From Nitrosospira multiformis (GTDB lineage: Bacteria > Pseudomonadota > Gammaproteobacteria > Burkholderiales > Nitrosomonadaceae): a DNA stretch of 64,000 nucleotides. The notes below the pieces were generated by a model. The model had not been told where the DNA came from. It saw only the letters and a program-made list of their open reading frames with translations, and did not search any database. The stretch is taken from positions 1 to 64,000 of the forward strand of contig NZ_FOCT01000001.1 of assembly GCF_900110185.1 (NCBI RefSeq), given 5' to 3'. The first letter of the stretch is position 1; every line of letters begins with the position of its first letter. Positions 52,297-62,041 of this stretch are shown in pieces. The translations under genes were made by a program, and so were the position numbers.

Positions 52297-53413
52297 TTCG
52301 AAGCCCCCAAGACCGGATCCGCTCATTGGGCAGGCGGCAAAACAACAGGCCGATATCGCCCAGCAACAACTGGATGTGGCAAAACAACAGCTCGAATGGG
52401 AGAAGGACAGAGCCAGGGTACAGGATCCCCTGATCCAGAAAATTGTAGATCAGCAGATTGCCTCAGGCGAAGCCAATGCAGCGAGGGCCGAATCGCAATG
52501 GCAGGCATACCGGAACCTGTTTGCGCCGATAGAAGAGCGCATGGTGAGGGAGGCCAACGAATTCGACTCGCCTGAGCGTAAAGAGCGGATGGCGGCCGAG
52601 GCAGGAGCGGATATCGCAAAAAGTTATGAGAGTGCCCTGGATTCAAGCCAACGGACGATGGGACGCATGGGAGTCAATCCTAATTCAGGCAAATTTCAAG
52701 GCCTGGCCCACCAGATCAGCCTTGGACTTGCCAAAGACACGGTGGGAGCCATGAATAAGGCCCGGCGCGAGACAGAATTGCAGGGCATGGCCATGCGGCA
52801 AGGCATGGCCCAATTTGGGCGTAATATGCCTACCATGGGAATAGCCACCGATGCGGCAGCACTCAATGCAGGTAGCGCCGCCACTGACAATCTGGCAACG
52901 AAAGCCGGGCTGCATACCGCCGGCATGAATGCAGCGCAACACTGGTATGACGGCGCCCTCGGCGCGAATAACTCATCCGGCAACCTGATGCTGAACCAGT
53001 ATCAGGGACAACTGAATGCATGGCAGCAACAGCAGCAGAATAAAGCGGGAGGGCTCAGCGGATTAGGCAACCTGGTCGGCACCCTGGGTGGAGCTTACCT
53101 GATGAGGACCCCGGGGCTGCGAACGGGCGGTGTCATCAGGAACTACAATGCCTATGGTTTATCCACATTGAAGCGCGAAGGCTATGCGGATGGCGGGATA
53201 GTACAGGGCCCCGGTACCGGCACCAGCGATTCCATTCCAGCTTCGATTGAAGGCGTGCAGCCTATCCGGTTATCCAATGGCGAAGCGGTACTCAACAGGA
53301 AAGCGGTGGAACTTGTAGGAGAGGATTTCATTCACCGTCTCAATGTCGCGTCAGGGTTGATGAAGCGCAAGGCGACAGTGAATAAACACAATAGGGAGGG
53401 GGACCATGCTTGA
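52289..53413 (+). CDS. Internal virion (DNA-ejection type) protein
   Basis: A 374-residue protein from ATG 52289. The N-terminal is helical and Gln-rich (QQADIAQQQLDVAKQQLEWEK); the centre carries Ala/Gly/Met-rich helices (ETELQGMAMRQGMAQFGRNMP, TDAAALNAGSAATDNL); the C-terminal has GGYADGG-type Gly motifs and VGEDFIHRLNV. This profile matches internal virion proteins of podoviruses, which are ejected with DNA to form a channel. Overlaps both neighbours in other frames. Confidence 0.6.
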   Translation: MCSSKPPRPDPLIGQAAKQQADIAQQQLDVAKQQLEWEKDRARVQDPLIQKIVDQQIASGEANAARAESQWQAYRNLFAPIEERMVREANEFDSPERKERMAAEAGADIAKSYESALDSSQRTMGRMGVNPNSGKFQGLAHQISLGLAKDTVGAMNKARRETELQGMAMRQGMAQFGRNMPTMGIATDAAALNAGSAATDNLATKAGLHTAGMNAAQHWYDGALGANNSSGNLMLNQYQGQLNAWQQQQQNKAGGLSGLGNLVGTLGGAYLMRTPGLRTGGVIRNYNAYGLSTLKREGYADGGIVQGPGTGTSDSIPASIEGVQPIRLSNGEAVLNRKAVELVGEDFIHRLNVASGLMKRKATVNKHNREGDHA

Positions 53414-54125
53414 AAGTCTGGGCGCATTTGCTGGGGGCCTTGCACAAGGTATACGCACGGGACAGGATATGAAACTCCGGCAGCAGGATGCCAACCGGTT
53501 GAAAAAGGCGGATGAGCGCGAGGCGGAGTTGCATCGGGCGAGGATCGATAAGGCAGATTTTAACAGGGAAAAACGCGAGCGGCTTCGTGCCGCTAACGAT
53601 GAGATAACCATTCCATGGCAGCAGGATAAGCCGAAGCCATCTACTCCTGGTTACCCGACGCCCGGCCTGAGCACCGGGTTGACAAAAACACCTCCTGTCG
53701 TAGAAGCCGATGCTAGGGGCCTTTCCAGCCTGAGCAAACCAGCAACACAAATTCCATCGGATGAAATGATTGCCAAGCGCATGTTGACTGGCAACCTGCT
53801 TGAAGATGCGGATGAACTGACGCGCATGGCGAACATTTACAAGAAATACGGCCTTCTGGAAGAAATGGCGCCCTGGATGAACAAAGCCTACGCAGCGAAG
53901 AAAAGGGGAATTCCCGATGCGCTGAACTCCCTGTTAACCGGGAACGCAGGGAAAGCCAGAGAAATCCTTGAAAAAGGCGGATTAGCGCTTGCAGATGATC
54001 CTTTGCAACTGGATTCAGACGAGCAACAGAATGTATGGAGATTCCGATTCATGGATGGCGGCGAGACGGAAATCGATCTGAGGGAATTTGCGAGAAGGTT
54101 CTTTCCTTCGCAAATTCAAAAGTAG
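53406..54125 (+). CDS. Phage protein, last gene before the IS remnant
   Basis: A 239-residue protein; GGGAGGGGGACC precedes the ATG. N-terminal helical, charged (LRQQDANRLKKADEREAELHRARID), a Pro-rich linker (PKPSTPGYPTPGL) and a helical C-terminal (LLEDADELTRMANIYKKYG). It resembles the middle of an internal virion protein operon. Its stop at 54123-54125 is one or two bases before the junction to the IS3 remnant. Whether the native C-terminus is kept is unsure. Later phage genes are missing. Confidence 0.55.
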   Translation: MLESLGAFAGGLAQGIRTGQDMKLRQQDANRLKKADEREAELHRARIDKADFNREKRERLRAANDEITIPWQQDKPKPSTPGYPTPGLSTGLTKTPPVVEADARGLSSLSKPATQIPSDEMIAKRMLTGNLLEDADELTRMANIYKKYGLLEEMAPWMNKAYAAKKRGIPDALNSLLTGNAGKAREILEKGGLALADDPLQLDSDEQQNVWRFRFMDGGETEIDLREFARRFFPSQIQK

Positions 54126-54600
54126 TAGTCATATTCATATCTAAGTGATTGTGCACATTCTCCGATCGAAAGCCGCAGACCTTCTTGCTCCAGCGTTTAC
54201 ACTGCGGAATGCTATACAACCTCTGCTTTCGCGTCAGTCGTGCTACACGGTTCAATCCACACGCCAAAACTTCATAACGCAACTCCTTCCAGACTTATGG
54301 ACTGCTCATCACTCCATCACTGCTGCTGTGAATCTTCCTGATGCGCTCCAGCAAACGCCGGTCATCGAGCGCTTCTGACTCAAGGGGCGATCTCGCCAAT
54401 AATAGTAGCGGCTGGTTGATACACTCAGACAACGATACAGCAGGCGAATGGGAAAGGCATAGCGGCAGCGTTCAATCATGCGATATCTCATTTCGACGCT
54501 TTCGCAAAGAACGCCGCCGCTTCTTTTAAAAAATCACACTCCTTACTGACTTGAATTAGCTCTCTTCTGAGCGCTCCCATCTCCTCATCCCGAGACCTGC
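54126..54600 (-). mobile_element. IS3-family remnant at the right prophage edge
   Basis: Read on the - strand: an orfA end (EEMGALRRELIQVSKECDFL, then KEAAAFFAKASK), then orfB beginning at 54491 (MRYRMIERCRYAFPIRLLYR, then LSVSTSRYYYWRDRPLS). A frameshift near 54385 and a stop codon (CCATAAGTC) interrupt orfB; further on, VWKELRYEVLACGLNRVARL continues to about 54140, where the phage gene begins. The 3' two thirds of orfB are gone, so the element is dead. It is a different IS3 subgroup from the remnant at 28856. Confidence 0.8.
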
Positions 54601-54618
54601 CTTCCCTGAAAAGCTTTA

Positions 54619-55782
54619 TTACCAACCGAGCTCATTTCTCGGCAGCAGCGGCTCAGCGTATTGGCCAATTTTCACTGCTCGGTCTCGCACCTTTTTTAAT
54701 TGCGCTAGGACTGTCAGGCTCCAGATGAAGATTAAGGAAGAGGAAAAAACGAAGAATCGGAAGTGATTTGAAGGGAATAGAAGCATATGTGCCGCAGTAA
54801 AAACAAAAGGCAGGATAAATAGACAGTAAAAATGTACCTTGCCCCTATTTACCTGATCTCTGTTTAGCCAGAACAAGTAAAGAGCTAGCACGTAAACCAC
54901 GGTATGAGAATGGGAAAGTAAGCTCTGTAACAATAACGCATAAGGTATGACGTAATCGCCGACCTGATGAGAAATAATGATATTTGCCGGATATGGGCTA
55001 AGCGAGCCGATAAAGGTGAAGTTGAAAAGCGTTAGGTATCCATAGTTTCCAGTTAACTTGGTAACTAAAATATAAATAGCAGCAGCAGACAACAGTGAAA
55101 ATAATGAAATAAACCTATCCCCCTGGCGATAGGTAAATATCATTAAAAGCCCCGAAAGTAATATGAAATCCGTCCTGATCACGGGAAGGATGGTGGCAAC
55201 AAAAAATTTGAGCTTCCCTTTTTTAATTAAACTGTATATTCCTAGAAGCGAAAAGAAACAGGCCATTGCGTCAGGTGTCGAAAGCCGGGCGATCTCCGAA
55301 TATCCGGTTAGTGCAACAATAAACGGAAGTATTGCTATCGAGACTGTGGCTTCTAAAATAATTAAGCCTAGTACCAGGACAGACAACGAAGCGAAGATTG
55401 CGCTGATCACGTAGGTTGCTTTCGTGTAACTCAAGCCGAAGTGCTTGAAGAGCCGTATTAATTCGACATATGCAACTCTAGGTGAATAGAATGGGAGTTG
55501 CTGCTCTAAAGAAGCGGGATCTCTAAATACCGTTTCTCGATACTCCCCTGTTACCAGTTTCGAAAATCTTTTGGCACTTACCCCCTTCTTTATGTCTCCA
55601 TATGTTTCCCGCGTTAGATCCACTCCTCTATAGCCGTCTCTGTAATAAGCAGCGGCAACGTATGCAACCATGTCCCAGTTGCGCTCCGGTTTCATGATTC
55701 CATATATTAAGATGACTGCTGCCGTGGCAATAATGATTAAATATTTGAAAGCCATTAAAAATTTCGCGGGTTTTATTAGCAC
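54619..55782 (-). CDS. Polytopic membrane protein, surface-polysaccharide type
   Basis: A 387-residue protein with about ten hydrophobic helices. N-terminal AFKYLIIIATAAVILIYGIM is followed by an exterior loop with RNWDMVAYVAAAYYRDGYRG and RETVFRDPASL, then successive helices. The Asp in the first loop after helix 1 and general plan match GT-C or EpsG-like glycosyltransferases/polymerases, but no motif settles it. It begins a group of polysaccharide genes on the same strand. The DNA is visibly AT-rich, in line with horizontal transfer of surface-polysaccharide loci. Confidence 0.6.
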   Translation of the reverse strand: MLIKPAKFLMAFKYLIIIATAAVILIYGIMKPERNWDMVAYVAAAYYRDGYRGVDLTRETYGDIKKGVSAKRFSKLVTGEYRETVFRDPASLEQQLPFYSPRVAYVELIRLFKHFGLSYTKATYVISAIFASLSVLVLGLIILEATVSIAILPFIVALTGYSEIARLSTPDAMACFFSLLGIYSLIKKGKLKFFVATILPVIRTDFILLSGLLMIFTYRQGDRFISLFSLLSAAAIYILVTKLTGNYGYLTLFNFTFIGSLSPYPANIIISHQVGDYVIPYALLLQSLLSHSHTVVYVLALYLFWLNRDQVNRGKVHFYCLFILPFVFTAAHMLLFPSNHFRFFVFSSSLIFIWSLTVLAQLKKVRDRAVKIGQYAEPLLPRNELGW

Positions 55783-56012
55783 ATCTTGGATTAATACAAG
55801 CCGGTACAGTTTATCGGGGTAGGATCACAACGTGTACCTTAACATGGCGATTCTTTTATTAAGGGAGGTACTCCTCGCCACCCGAACTGAGCACGAGAAG
55901 TGCAAGCCACTCTACAGCCTTCCAAGAATTGCCGCCGTCACCACACTGCGGCAGCCCCTTCTAAGATTTGCCAATTGGAAAAAACTCAGGGGAAGAATTT
56001 GGGGATGTATTT

Positions 56013-56201
56013 TTACCTATGGAGGATAACGCACTGTCGCCATTCTATTTCCAAGCGATCAAGTTCGATAAAAAGGGACCCTTTTTTGGGGACAAAAACT
56101 AGACACTCGACACCTAATTTTGTTAAACCTTGTAGTAGCTCTAACAGAGCGAGTTCAGCACCATACTGGCTGCCAGAATGCGATATAAAACAAATGTGCA
56201 T
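56013..56201 (-). pseudogene. Truncated copy of a GT4 glycosyltransferase N-terminus
   Basis: The 62 residues MHICFISHSGSQYGAELALL, then ELLQGLTKLGVECLVFVPKKG are a near copy of the start of the glycosyltransferase at 56275 (MRVCFVSHTAQRNGAELALL). Similarity ends at WRQ and a short unrelated tail follows. So it is a partial duplication of about 170 bases and not an enzyme. The flanking DNA shows no further similarity. Confidence 0.7.
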
Positions 56202-56274
56202 CTCAACCCTTAGTAGAAAGCAGGGTGGGGATAGACTTTATAAAATGCTAAAAAAGGTTACGCAAAGAAGGCAA

Positions 56275-57420
56275 TTAGGTTTTATTCTCTACTACTTTGC
56301 TTAAAAGATCGAATACTTCATTAGCATATCTCTCTTGGGTGAACCTCCTCTGAGCCCAAGCGTGGGCAGTCGTACCTAGGCGATATCTTTCATTTGGATT
56401 CTCATATAAAAACTGTATTTTATTAGCCAGTTGAATGTGATTTCCCCATTCGTATAGAAGACCATTTTCACCATTTCTAATGAGCTCAATTGTTCCACCT
56501 CGCCCACTGCTAATTACAGCCTTGCCTGCAAGCATTGCTTCAATCGTAACCCGAGAAAAAGCTTCCCATCGCGAACATGTTAGAACAACATCGGCCATTC
56601 GGATAAACCGAATCGGGTCCTTTGAATACCCAATAAAATGTACGCGGTGCTCTAGGCCTTGGGTCTTCACTTGCCGCTCTAACTCCGCACGAAAACATAC
56701 CTTGCTGTCACCAACTAAGACTAGATGAGCATCTATTCCGCGTCGAACCACTTCAGCTATTGCTGAGATCGCTCCATCCTGTCCCTTTGCAGGTTGTAAA
56801 GAACCTACGATCACACATTGAAATTTATTTTTCTTCAAGTCTAAATAAGACTTATTATCATTGCTACCGCTAACGGATATAGACTGATAAATTACATGCA
56901 TTCTTTCTAATTTGATATAACGGGAATACTCGTTTGCAATAGAGTGTGAAACTACGACTATAAGGGCGGACAAGCGATTTATCAGGAACGCTGCACAACG
57001 ATTACCCACATCAAACTTTAAATCCGGATTTCTGTACGCTGACTCATGCAAATGCCAGATGTGCGGCTTCCGAATTATCCAAGCCGCAAGGGCACCTGTA
57101 TTTACGGCGATTGTATTTGTGTAAACTAAATCGCAGTTCCAATTTTGAATTAGCCATGCCATTCGAAGGGCTGCTATTAATCCTTGCAGAGTTCGCAGAA
57201 TGCGAAGAGGAAGTGCTTTTCCCTTTGGCTTCCACCACCAGTGATAATTCAATTGGCGCCATTTTATGCCTAGCTCATCCAGATCTGAAAGGAGTGGACC
57301 TTTCTTTGGTACGAATACAAGGCACTCAACACCGAGCTTATGTAATCCTTGTAGTAATTCGAGAAGAGCCAATTCTGCCCCATTTCTCTGGGCAGTGTGA
57401 GATACAAAGCAAACTCGCAT
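56275..57420 (-). CDS. Family 4 glycosyltransferase
   Basis: A 381-residue protein of GT-B fold. N-terminal domain begins MRVCFVSHTAQRNGAELALLELLQ; the C-terminal nucleotide-sugar domain has QCVIVGSLQPAKGQDGAISA, LVLVGDS, VHFIGYSKDPIRFIRMADVVLTCSRWEAFSRVTIEAMLAGKAVI with the E-x7-E motif typical of GT4. It transfers a sugar from an NDP donor to a lipid-linked or surface glycan at the cytoplasmic face. Together with the ligase-like gene next to it, it builds an exported polysaccharide. Donor and acceptor are unknown. Confidence 0.88.
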   Translation of the reverse strand: MRVCFVSHTAQRNGAELALLELLQGLHKLGVECLVFVPKKGPLLSDLDELGIKWRQLNYHWWWKPKGKALPLRILRTLQGLIAALRMAWLIQNWNCDLVYTNTIAVNTGALAAWIIRKPHIWHLHESAYRNPDLKFDVGNRCAAFLINRLSALIVVVSHSIANEYSRYIKLERMHVIYQSISVSGSNDNKSYLDLKKNKFQCVIVGSLQPAKGQDGAISAIAEVVRRGIDAHLVLVGDSKVCFRAELERQVKTQGLEHRVHFIGYSKDPIRFIRMADVVLTCSRWEAFSRVTIEAMLAGKAVISSGRGGTIELIRNGENGLLYEWGNHIQLANKIQFLYENPNERYRLGTTAHAWAQRRFTQERYANEVFDLLSKVVENKT

Positions 57421-57462
57421 TAGATTTGATATCTCGATTTTCGAGCAGTTTCTTTTACTGAT

Positions 57463-58716
57463 TTACATATCATGTGAGCTAGTAAAGACTCGAGTTGAGG
57501 TATTTCCTATTCCTTTATACGAGATGAAGATGGTCGTCACTACAATGAGGAGGAAAATAATTTGACGAAAAAATACAAGATTATCAACTAAACCACACGC
57601 AAAAATAAAACTGACTAATGCAGCGGCAAGTGCCACATGTCCTCGCCTAGCTAGGGTCTGAAACCAACCCCATAAGAGTAAAGCATAAGCAATCAGACCG
57701 AGCAGTCCTAACTGCATTCCAATCTCAATCCAGTCGTTGTGATAATGATAAGTGTCGTGAAATTCTGTCAAACTCCGGTAAATACCTCCTTTATACGTCT
57801 CAACAGTTTTCTCGAAATACCTTGCAGCCGCTCCCGTCCCGTGACCGACAAAGGGATGTTCGGCTATTCCATGGAGACCGACATCCCAAAGGGCTAGCCT
57901 GTACCCTATGCTGCTATTAAAGTTTTCTTGCTCTAAAAGCTCAATGTCTTGCCTTGCTTGACTCAATCTTTCCTCAAAACTGGAGCTATTGTAGGCAGAG
58001 AAGCTTGCAGCAAAGGAGAGAATCGCTATAAAGGTAAAAAGTCTTGAGAGTTTTTTTCTATAAAGGAAGAAAACTAGAAATACAGAGGAAATGAGAGTGG
58101 CTACGAGAATACCGCGCGCATTCTGATTAAACTGAATAAAAAGTAAAAAAAGGGCGAGAGCCCAAAAAAGTGCTTTTCCTGTTTTGTTTTTGCTTGTGCT
58201 TGTAAGGTAAAGCGCTAGTATGACTCCTATCCCAAGCATTGATGAAAAATGAAGGTAAGGCATCCCCAAAGCCGGGATACCTTGTACGCCCATTACCAGC
58301 CAGTGATATAAACCGATAAGCAGTGCTCCAAAATAACCCAGGAGCGCTCCATAGATTGCCCAAGGTAGACGTTCCTTATTCAAGAGACCTAGATAGGGGA
58401 TAAAAACGAGAAAGGCAAAGTATCTTCGCCAGACCTTGAATCCAAGATCAGGGCGATCGCTCCAGAGTATGCCAAGGGCGAGGACGAAGCATAACAGAAG
58501 CATGCCGATTGCCAGAGGCTCTCTGACCGTTTTTCCAGAGCGGCCGAGTCCTCCATCTATCACCCAGGCGAGGGGCAGGAGATAATAGGCATAAAAGCTC
58601 AACCCCTTGTACCAGAGGGCTATGCCGAAAAAGAATAGCACCGACTTTGCCAGCCCATCGCGCCAGGCGTTTGCAGTGGGTTGCATAAGGTTGATGGGAT
58701 GGGCAGATGTTGACAT
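57463..58716 (-). CDS. O-antigen ligase-family (WaaL-like) membrane protein
   Basis: A 417-residue protein with about 10-12 hydrophobic helices. The large periplasmic loop holds GYRLALWDVGLHGIAEHPFVGHGTGAAARYF and then YHYHNDWIEIGMQLGLLGLIAY, the H-N-D-W-motif with conserved His typical of Wzy/WaaL-type enzymes. These join or polymerise undecaprenyl-linked glycan at the periplasmic face, to lipid A core or other acceptor. It stands upstream of the glycosyltransferase on the same strand (42 bases), so co-transcription is likely. Confidence 0.85.
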   Translation of the reverse strand: MSTSAHPINLMQPTANAWRDGLAKSVLFFFGIALWYKGLSFYAYYLLPLAWVIDGGLGRSGKTVREPLAIGMLLLCFVLALGILWSDRPDLGFKVWRRYFAFLVFIPYLGLLNKERLPWAIYGALLGYFGALLIGLYHWLVMGVQGIPALGMPYLHFSSMLGIGVILALYLTSTSKNKTGKALFWALALFLLFIQFNQNARGILVATLISSVFLVFFLYRKKLSRLFTFIAILSFAASFSAYNSSSFEERLSQARQDIELLEQENFNSSIGYRLALWDVGLHGIAEHPFVGHGTGAAARYFEKTVETYKGGIYRSLTEFHDTYHYHNDWIEIGMQLGLLGLIAYALLLWGWFQTLARRGHVALAAALVSFIFACGLVDNLVFFRQIIFLLIVVTTIFISYKGIGNTSTRVFTSSHDM

Positions 58717-58934
58717 GACTTGTTCTTGCCGTTTACAAACCGGCTATATTAGCCTATAAGATGCTGGCGTATGTTCTTGAATCGCCAATCGACTGCAGCA
58801 ATATCAGCAGGAATATAAGTCGCTTTTTTTACACATTTCTCTGACTTGCCGCAACCTTTGCGATTCGTGCGGGCGAAAGAAGGAGTATGGCTGAGCCGGT
58901 GCAATCACATTCTGTCAATCATGGGAGGCGCTAT

Positions 58935-59363
58935 ATGAGTCGAATCATTTATATTCCAGTATCTGTTGCACTGCTCATTACCGTGTTTGCCGCACAGGCG
59001 GGGACCTTCGAAAAAGGTGCCTGGTCCGCCAGCGGCTGCGGTGCGATGCCTGAAACGCCAGTGGTGGATTCAAGCAGTGTTGATGCCTTCAACCAGAGTG
59101 TGGGAAAGATCAATGAGTGGCAGAAACAGATACAGACTTATCATGACTGTATGATCAAGGAGGCCAATGCCGATAACGCCGCCATCAACAAGTCGGCCAC
59201 TGCCGAGCAGTCCCGTATAAATGAGGCGGTAGAAAAAGTTAATAAAGAAGCAGCGGCTGGAAAGCAGAAGGTGGAGCAGGCTTCCTCGCGTTCATCGTCA
59301 GGTTCTTCTTTTCCCTCTCTGGCTCCCCCTCCTGGCGGCATGGGTGGTCAGCCGGGCTATTAA
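58935..59363 (+). CDS. Secreted helical hypothetical
   Basis: A 142-residue protein from ATG 58935, with GGGAGGCG upstream; a longer frame from 58887 is less likely. The signal peptide ends near FAAQAGTFEK. The mature part has two Cys (SGCGAMPET, TYHDCMIKEAN), helical Ala/Lys/Glu-rich coils (KSATAEQSRINEAVEKVNKEAA) and a Ser/Pro/Gly tail. Disulfide-linked periplasmic helix hairpin is plausible. No family recognised. A GAGAGGCT hairpin at 59407 follows it. Confidence 0.6.
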   Translation: MSRIIYIPVSVALLITVFAAQAGTFEKGAWSASGCGAMPETPVVDSSSVDAFNQSVGKINEWQKQIQTYHDCMIKEANADNAAINKSATAEQSRINEAVEKVNKEAAAGKQKVEQASSRSSSGSSFPSLAPPPGGMGGQPGY

Positions 59364-59406
59364 AATAAGAATGGTTCCCGTTTGATCTGGATTTGTTGAT
59401 TAACAG

Positions 59407-59427
59407 GAGAGGCTCAGTTAGCCTCTC
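59407..59427 (+). terminator. Hairpin between the secreted protein and the TonB-dependent receptor
   Basis: GAGAGGCT (59407-59414) pairs perfectly with AGCCTCTC (59420-59427) around CAGTT, followed by a T-rich stretch. It may end the upstream transcript or serve as a leader structure for the receptor. Confidence 0.6.
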
Positions 59428-59472
59428 GCTGTTTCTTCAATTGCCCGATGTTCCGGCGGAAAGCAAAAACCG

Positions 59473-61677
59473 TTGAAAATCCTGAACCCTGCGCTTGTCG
59501 CTATCGGGATCGGCTTGCCGAACCTCGTGCCTGCATCGGATTCTCCTTCCGTACAACCCAAGACCCGGACTAATACCGCGGCTGAGGTGCCGCCGGTCGA
59601 ATCATCAGGGAAGCCCTTACCGGTTCTCAATCCAGTCGTCATTACCGGCACCCGCACTGAACAATCGAGTTTCTCCTTGCCGATGTCTATCGATGTAGTG
59701 GAGACAAAGGTTATTCAGGAGGCTCAGCCCCGGGTTAATCTTTCTGAGGCGCTCTCTCGCGTTCCAGGTCTCGTCATTCAGAATCGCCAGAATTACGCAC
59801 AGGATCTGCAAGTATCCAGCCGTGGTTTTGGCGCGCGCTCCACTTTCGGCATTCGTGGCATACGCATATTCGTCGATGACATTCCCGCCACCATGCCGGA
59901 TGGTCAAGGTCAGGCGGCGAATATCAACCTCGGTTCAACCAAACGCATCGAGGTATTGCGCGGACCATTCTCTGCCATTTACGGCAATGCCTCAGGTGGG
60001 GTAATACAGGCATTTACGGAGGATGGCCCAAACGAAACGACGTTATCCGGAACTCTCCTGGGCGGCAGTTATGGCACCTCTCGCGGCGAGATCAAGCTAG
60101 GGGGGACATTGGGTGGAACGGATGTTACATCTGGGCCATTCAACTACGTGGTCGATATTTCCCGCTTTCAGACAAGCGGCTATCGCGACCACAGTGCGGC
60201 AACGCGTTACCAGGCCAGCGCAAAGGCTACGTACAGGTTTGATCACGATGCCACCCTCACTTTGGTAGCCAACGAATTGCATCAGGGCAACACGAAGGAC
60301 CCTCTTGGACTTACGCGTGCCCAGGTTATCGAGAATCCCCGCCAGGCAGATATCAGCGCCCATACCTTCAACACCCGCAAGAGCATCGACAATACTCAGG
60401 GCGGCGCGGTTTATGAACACAGATTCTCTGCTTCGAACAAGATCAAGCTGATTGGTTATGCAGGAACCCGGCAGATAGAGCAGTTTCTTGCTGTGCCACG
60501 CGGCGCGCAAATTCCTGCAACCAGTTCAGGGGGCGTAGTCGATCTTGATCGGCAATTCGGGGGGGCAGGCCTGCGATGGACTTATCGGAGCACGGGAGAA
60601 CGGCCGTTCACGCTGACCGCAGGTATCGAGTATGAAATTTTCAAGGAGCGGCGCAAGGGGTTCGAGAATTTCTCCGGCCCAATCCTTGGTGTGCGTGGAG
60701 ATTTGCGTCGTAATGAAAATAATACGGTCAGTAGCTTTAGTCAATATGGGCAGGCGGAGTGGCATTTTACGCAGTCATGGGCGCTTTCGGCAGCCGTGCG
60801 CTACACCAATGTGAAATTCAAGTCCGAGGATTTTTTTGTCCGCCCCGGCAATGGCGATGATAGCGGCAGTCTGGTTTTTCGTAATGTGAATCCAGTGCTG
60901 GGCTTGCTATACAAGGCGACACCGACGCTCAACCTGTACGCCAGCGGCGGATGGGGTTTCGAAACACCTACCTTTACAGAACTTGCCTACCGGCCGGATG
61001 GTGCCTCCGGCCTCAATTTCTCTCTTCGGCCCAGCAAAAGCCGCAATATCGAAGTAGGGTTCAAGTGGCTGGCTACGGATAAAACCCGCATCAATCTCGC
61101 GCTTTTTGAGAGTGTGGTTACCGATGAGATCCTGCCGGCGACCAATATCGGGGGTAGAGCTACTTTTCAGAACGCGACCGATACCAGGAGGCGAGGCATA
61201 GAACTTGCCGCTGTCCACCGCTTCGGTGCGGATCTTTCTGCATATTTGTCTTATACCTTTCTTGATGCCAGGTTTCGCGATTCCTATACCTACCAGCCAC
61301 GAGCCGGCACTCCTTTCGTAACTGTAGCGGACGGCAACCTGGTTCCCGGTATACCGCGCAATACCGCCTATGCCGAATTGGCGTGGCGGCGCGGCCTGCC
61401 AGGGTTTTCGGCAGTGATCGAGGCAATCTATCGTGATAGGGTTTACGCTAACGATATCAATACGGAAGCCACAAAACAGTATGCCATGGCAAATATCCGG
61501 CTCGCCTATTCACATCAGTTAGGTCGTTTGAAACTCAGCGAATTCATCCGGATAGACAATGTAAGCAACGCAAAATATGTGGGTGCGGTAATTGTGAATG
61601 AAGGCAATGGGCGTTTTTACGAACCATCGCCGGGGCGGAACGTAATAGTGGGTTTGAATGCAAGTTATGTGTTCTAG
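59473..61677 (+). CDS. TonB-dependent outer-membrane receptor
   Basis: A 734-residue protein. No in-frame ATG exists between the upstream stop (59419) and the plug, so I take TTG 59473 (MKILNPALVAIGIGL) as start; the signal peptide is weak. A Pro-rich linker precedes VVITGTRTE and the plug domain of about 60-170 (LSEALSRVPGLVIQNRQNYA, SRGFGARSTFGIRGIRIFVD, RIEVLRGPFSAIYGNASGGV). The rest is a 22-strand barrel ending ...LNASYVF with terminal aromatic residue. The plug pattern matches siderophore/iron-type receptors such as FecA-like or PupB-like without a signalling extension. Ligand unknown. Confidence 0.9.
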   Translation: MKILNPALVAIGIGLPNLVPASDSPSVQPKTRTNTAAEVPPVESSGKPLPVLNPVVITGTRTEQSSFSLPMSIDVVETKVIQEAQPRVNLSEALSRVPGLVIQNRQNYAQDLQVSSRGFGARSTFGIRGIRIFVDDIPATMPDGQGQAANINLGSTKRIEVLRGPFSAIYGNASGGVIQAFTEDGPNETTLSGTLLGGSYGTSRGEIKLGGTLGGTDVTSGPFNYVVDISRFQTSGYRDHSAATRYQASAKATYRFDHDATLTLVANELHQGNTKDPLGLTRAQVIENPRQADISAHTFNTRKSIDNTQGGAVYEHRFSASNKIKLIGYAGTRQIEQFLAVPRGAQIPATSSGGVVDLDRQFGGAGLRWTYRSTGERPFTLTAGIEYEIFKERRKGFENFSGPILGVRGDLRRNENNTVSSFSQYGQAEWHFTQSWALSAAVRYTNVKFKSEDFFVRPGNGDDSGSLVFRNVNPVLGLLYKATPTLNLYASGGWGFETPTFTELAYRPDGASGLNFSLRPSKSRNIEVGFKWLATDKTRINLALFESVVTDEILPATNIGGRATFQNATDTRRRGIELAAVHRFGADLSAYLSYTFLDARFRDSYTYQPRAGTPFVTVADGNLVPGIPRNTAYAELAWRRGLPGFSAVIEAIYRDRVYANDINTEATKQYAMANIRLAYSHQLGRLKLSEFIRIDNVSNAKYVGAVIVNEGNGRFYEPSPGRNVIVGLNASYVF

Positions 61678-62041
61678 GATAGACGGAGGAAGAGGCGGTG
61701 CGGGAAGAGGTGGCCTGGAGCAATAATGTTTATGGAAGTGTAGGCTGCACGCAGTACATGCAGGTTTGAAACATGAAGGAATGCACTGAGAACAGCTAAT
61801 TCATGAAAGTAGAGCATGAATTCGCGATCGAGCTATGGAACCAAGCTGAATTGCTCTATTCAATCAGCATTATGATGGGAAGCGAATAACCGCTATTTCT
61901 ACGCTATTTCCTTGAGGGATCCTAGAAGAAGTTGAGTAGGGTTTTTAGCATATTGCTATGGTTCATTCCTGTGTGCCACCGTACGGACGAGTGTGAGGAA
62001 GCATGCAATATTCCTAAATGAATACATTCGAAAGGGACGGT
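61678..62041. other. Intergenic region, no gene seen
   Basis: About 360 bases between receptor and DUF1264 gene. No ORF with a ribosome site, no strong hairpin or promoter pair recognised. Confidence 0.5.

Noticed and set aside
54145..54378. Open frame on the + strand in the IS remnant
   Set aside because: The - strand reads clearly as a decayed IS3 orfB; the + frame is its shadow.
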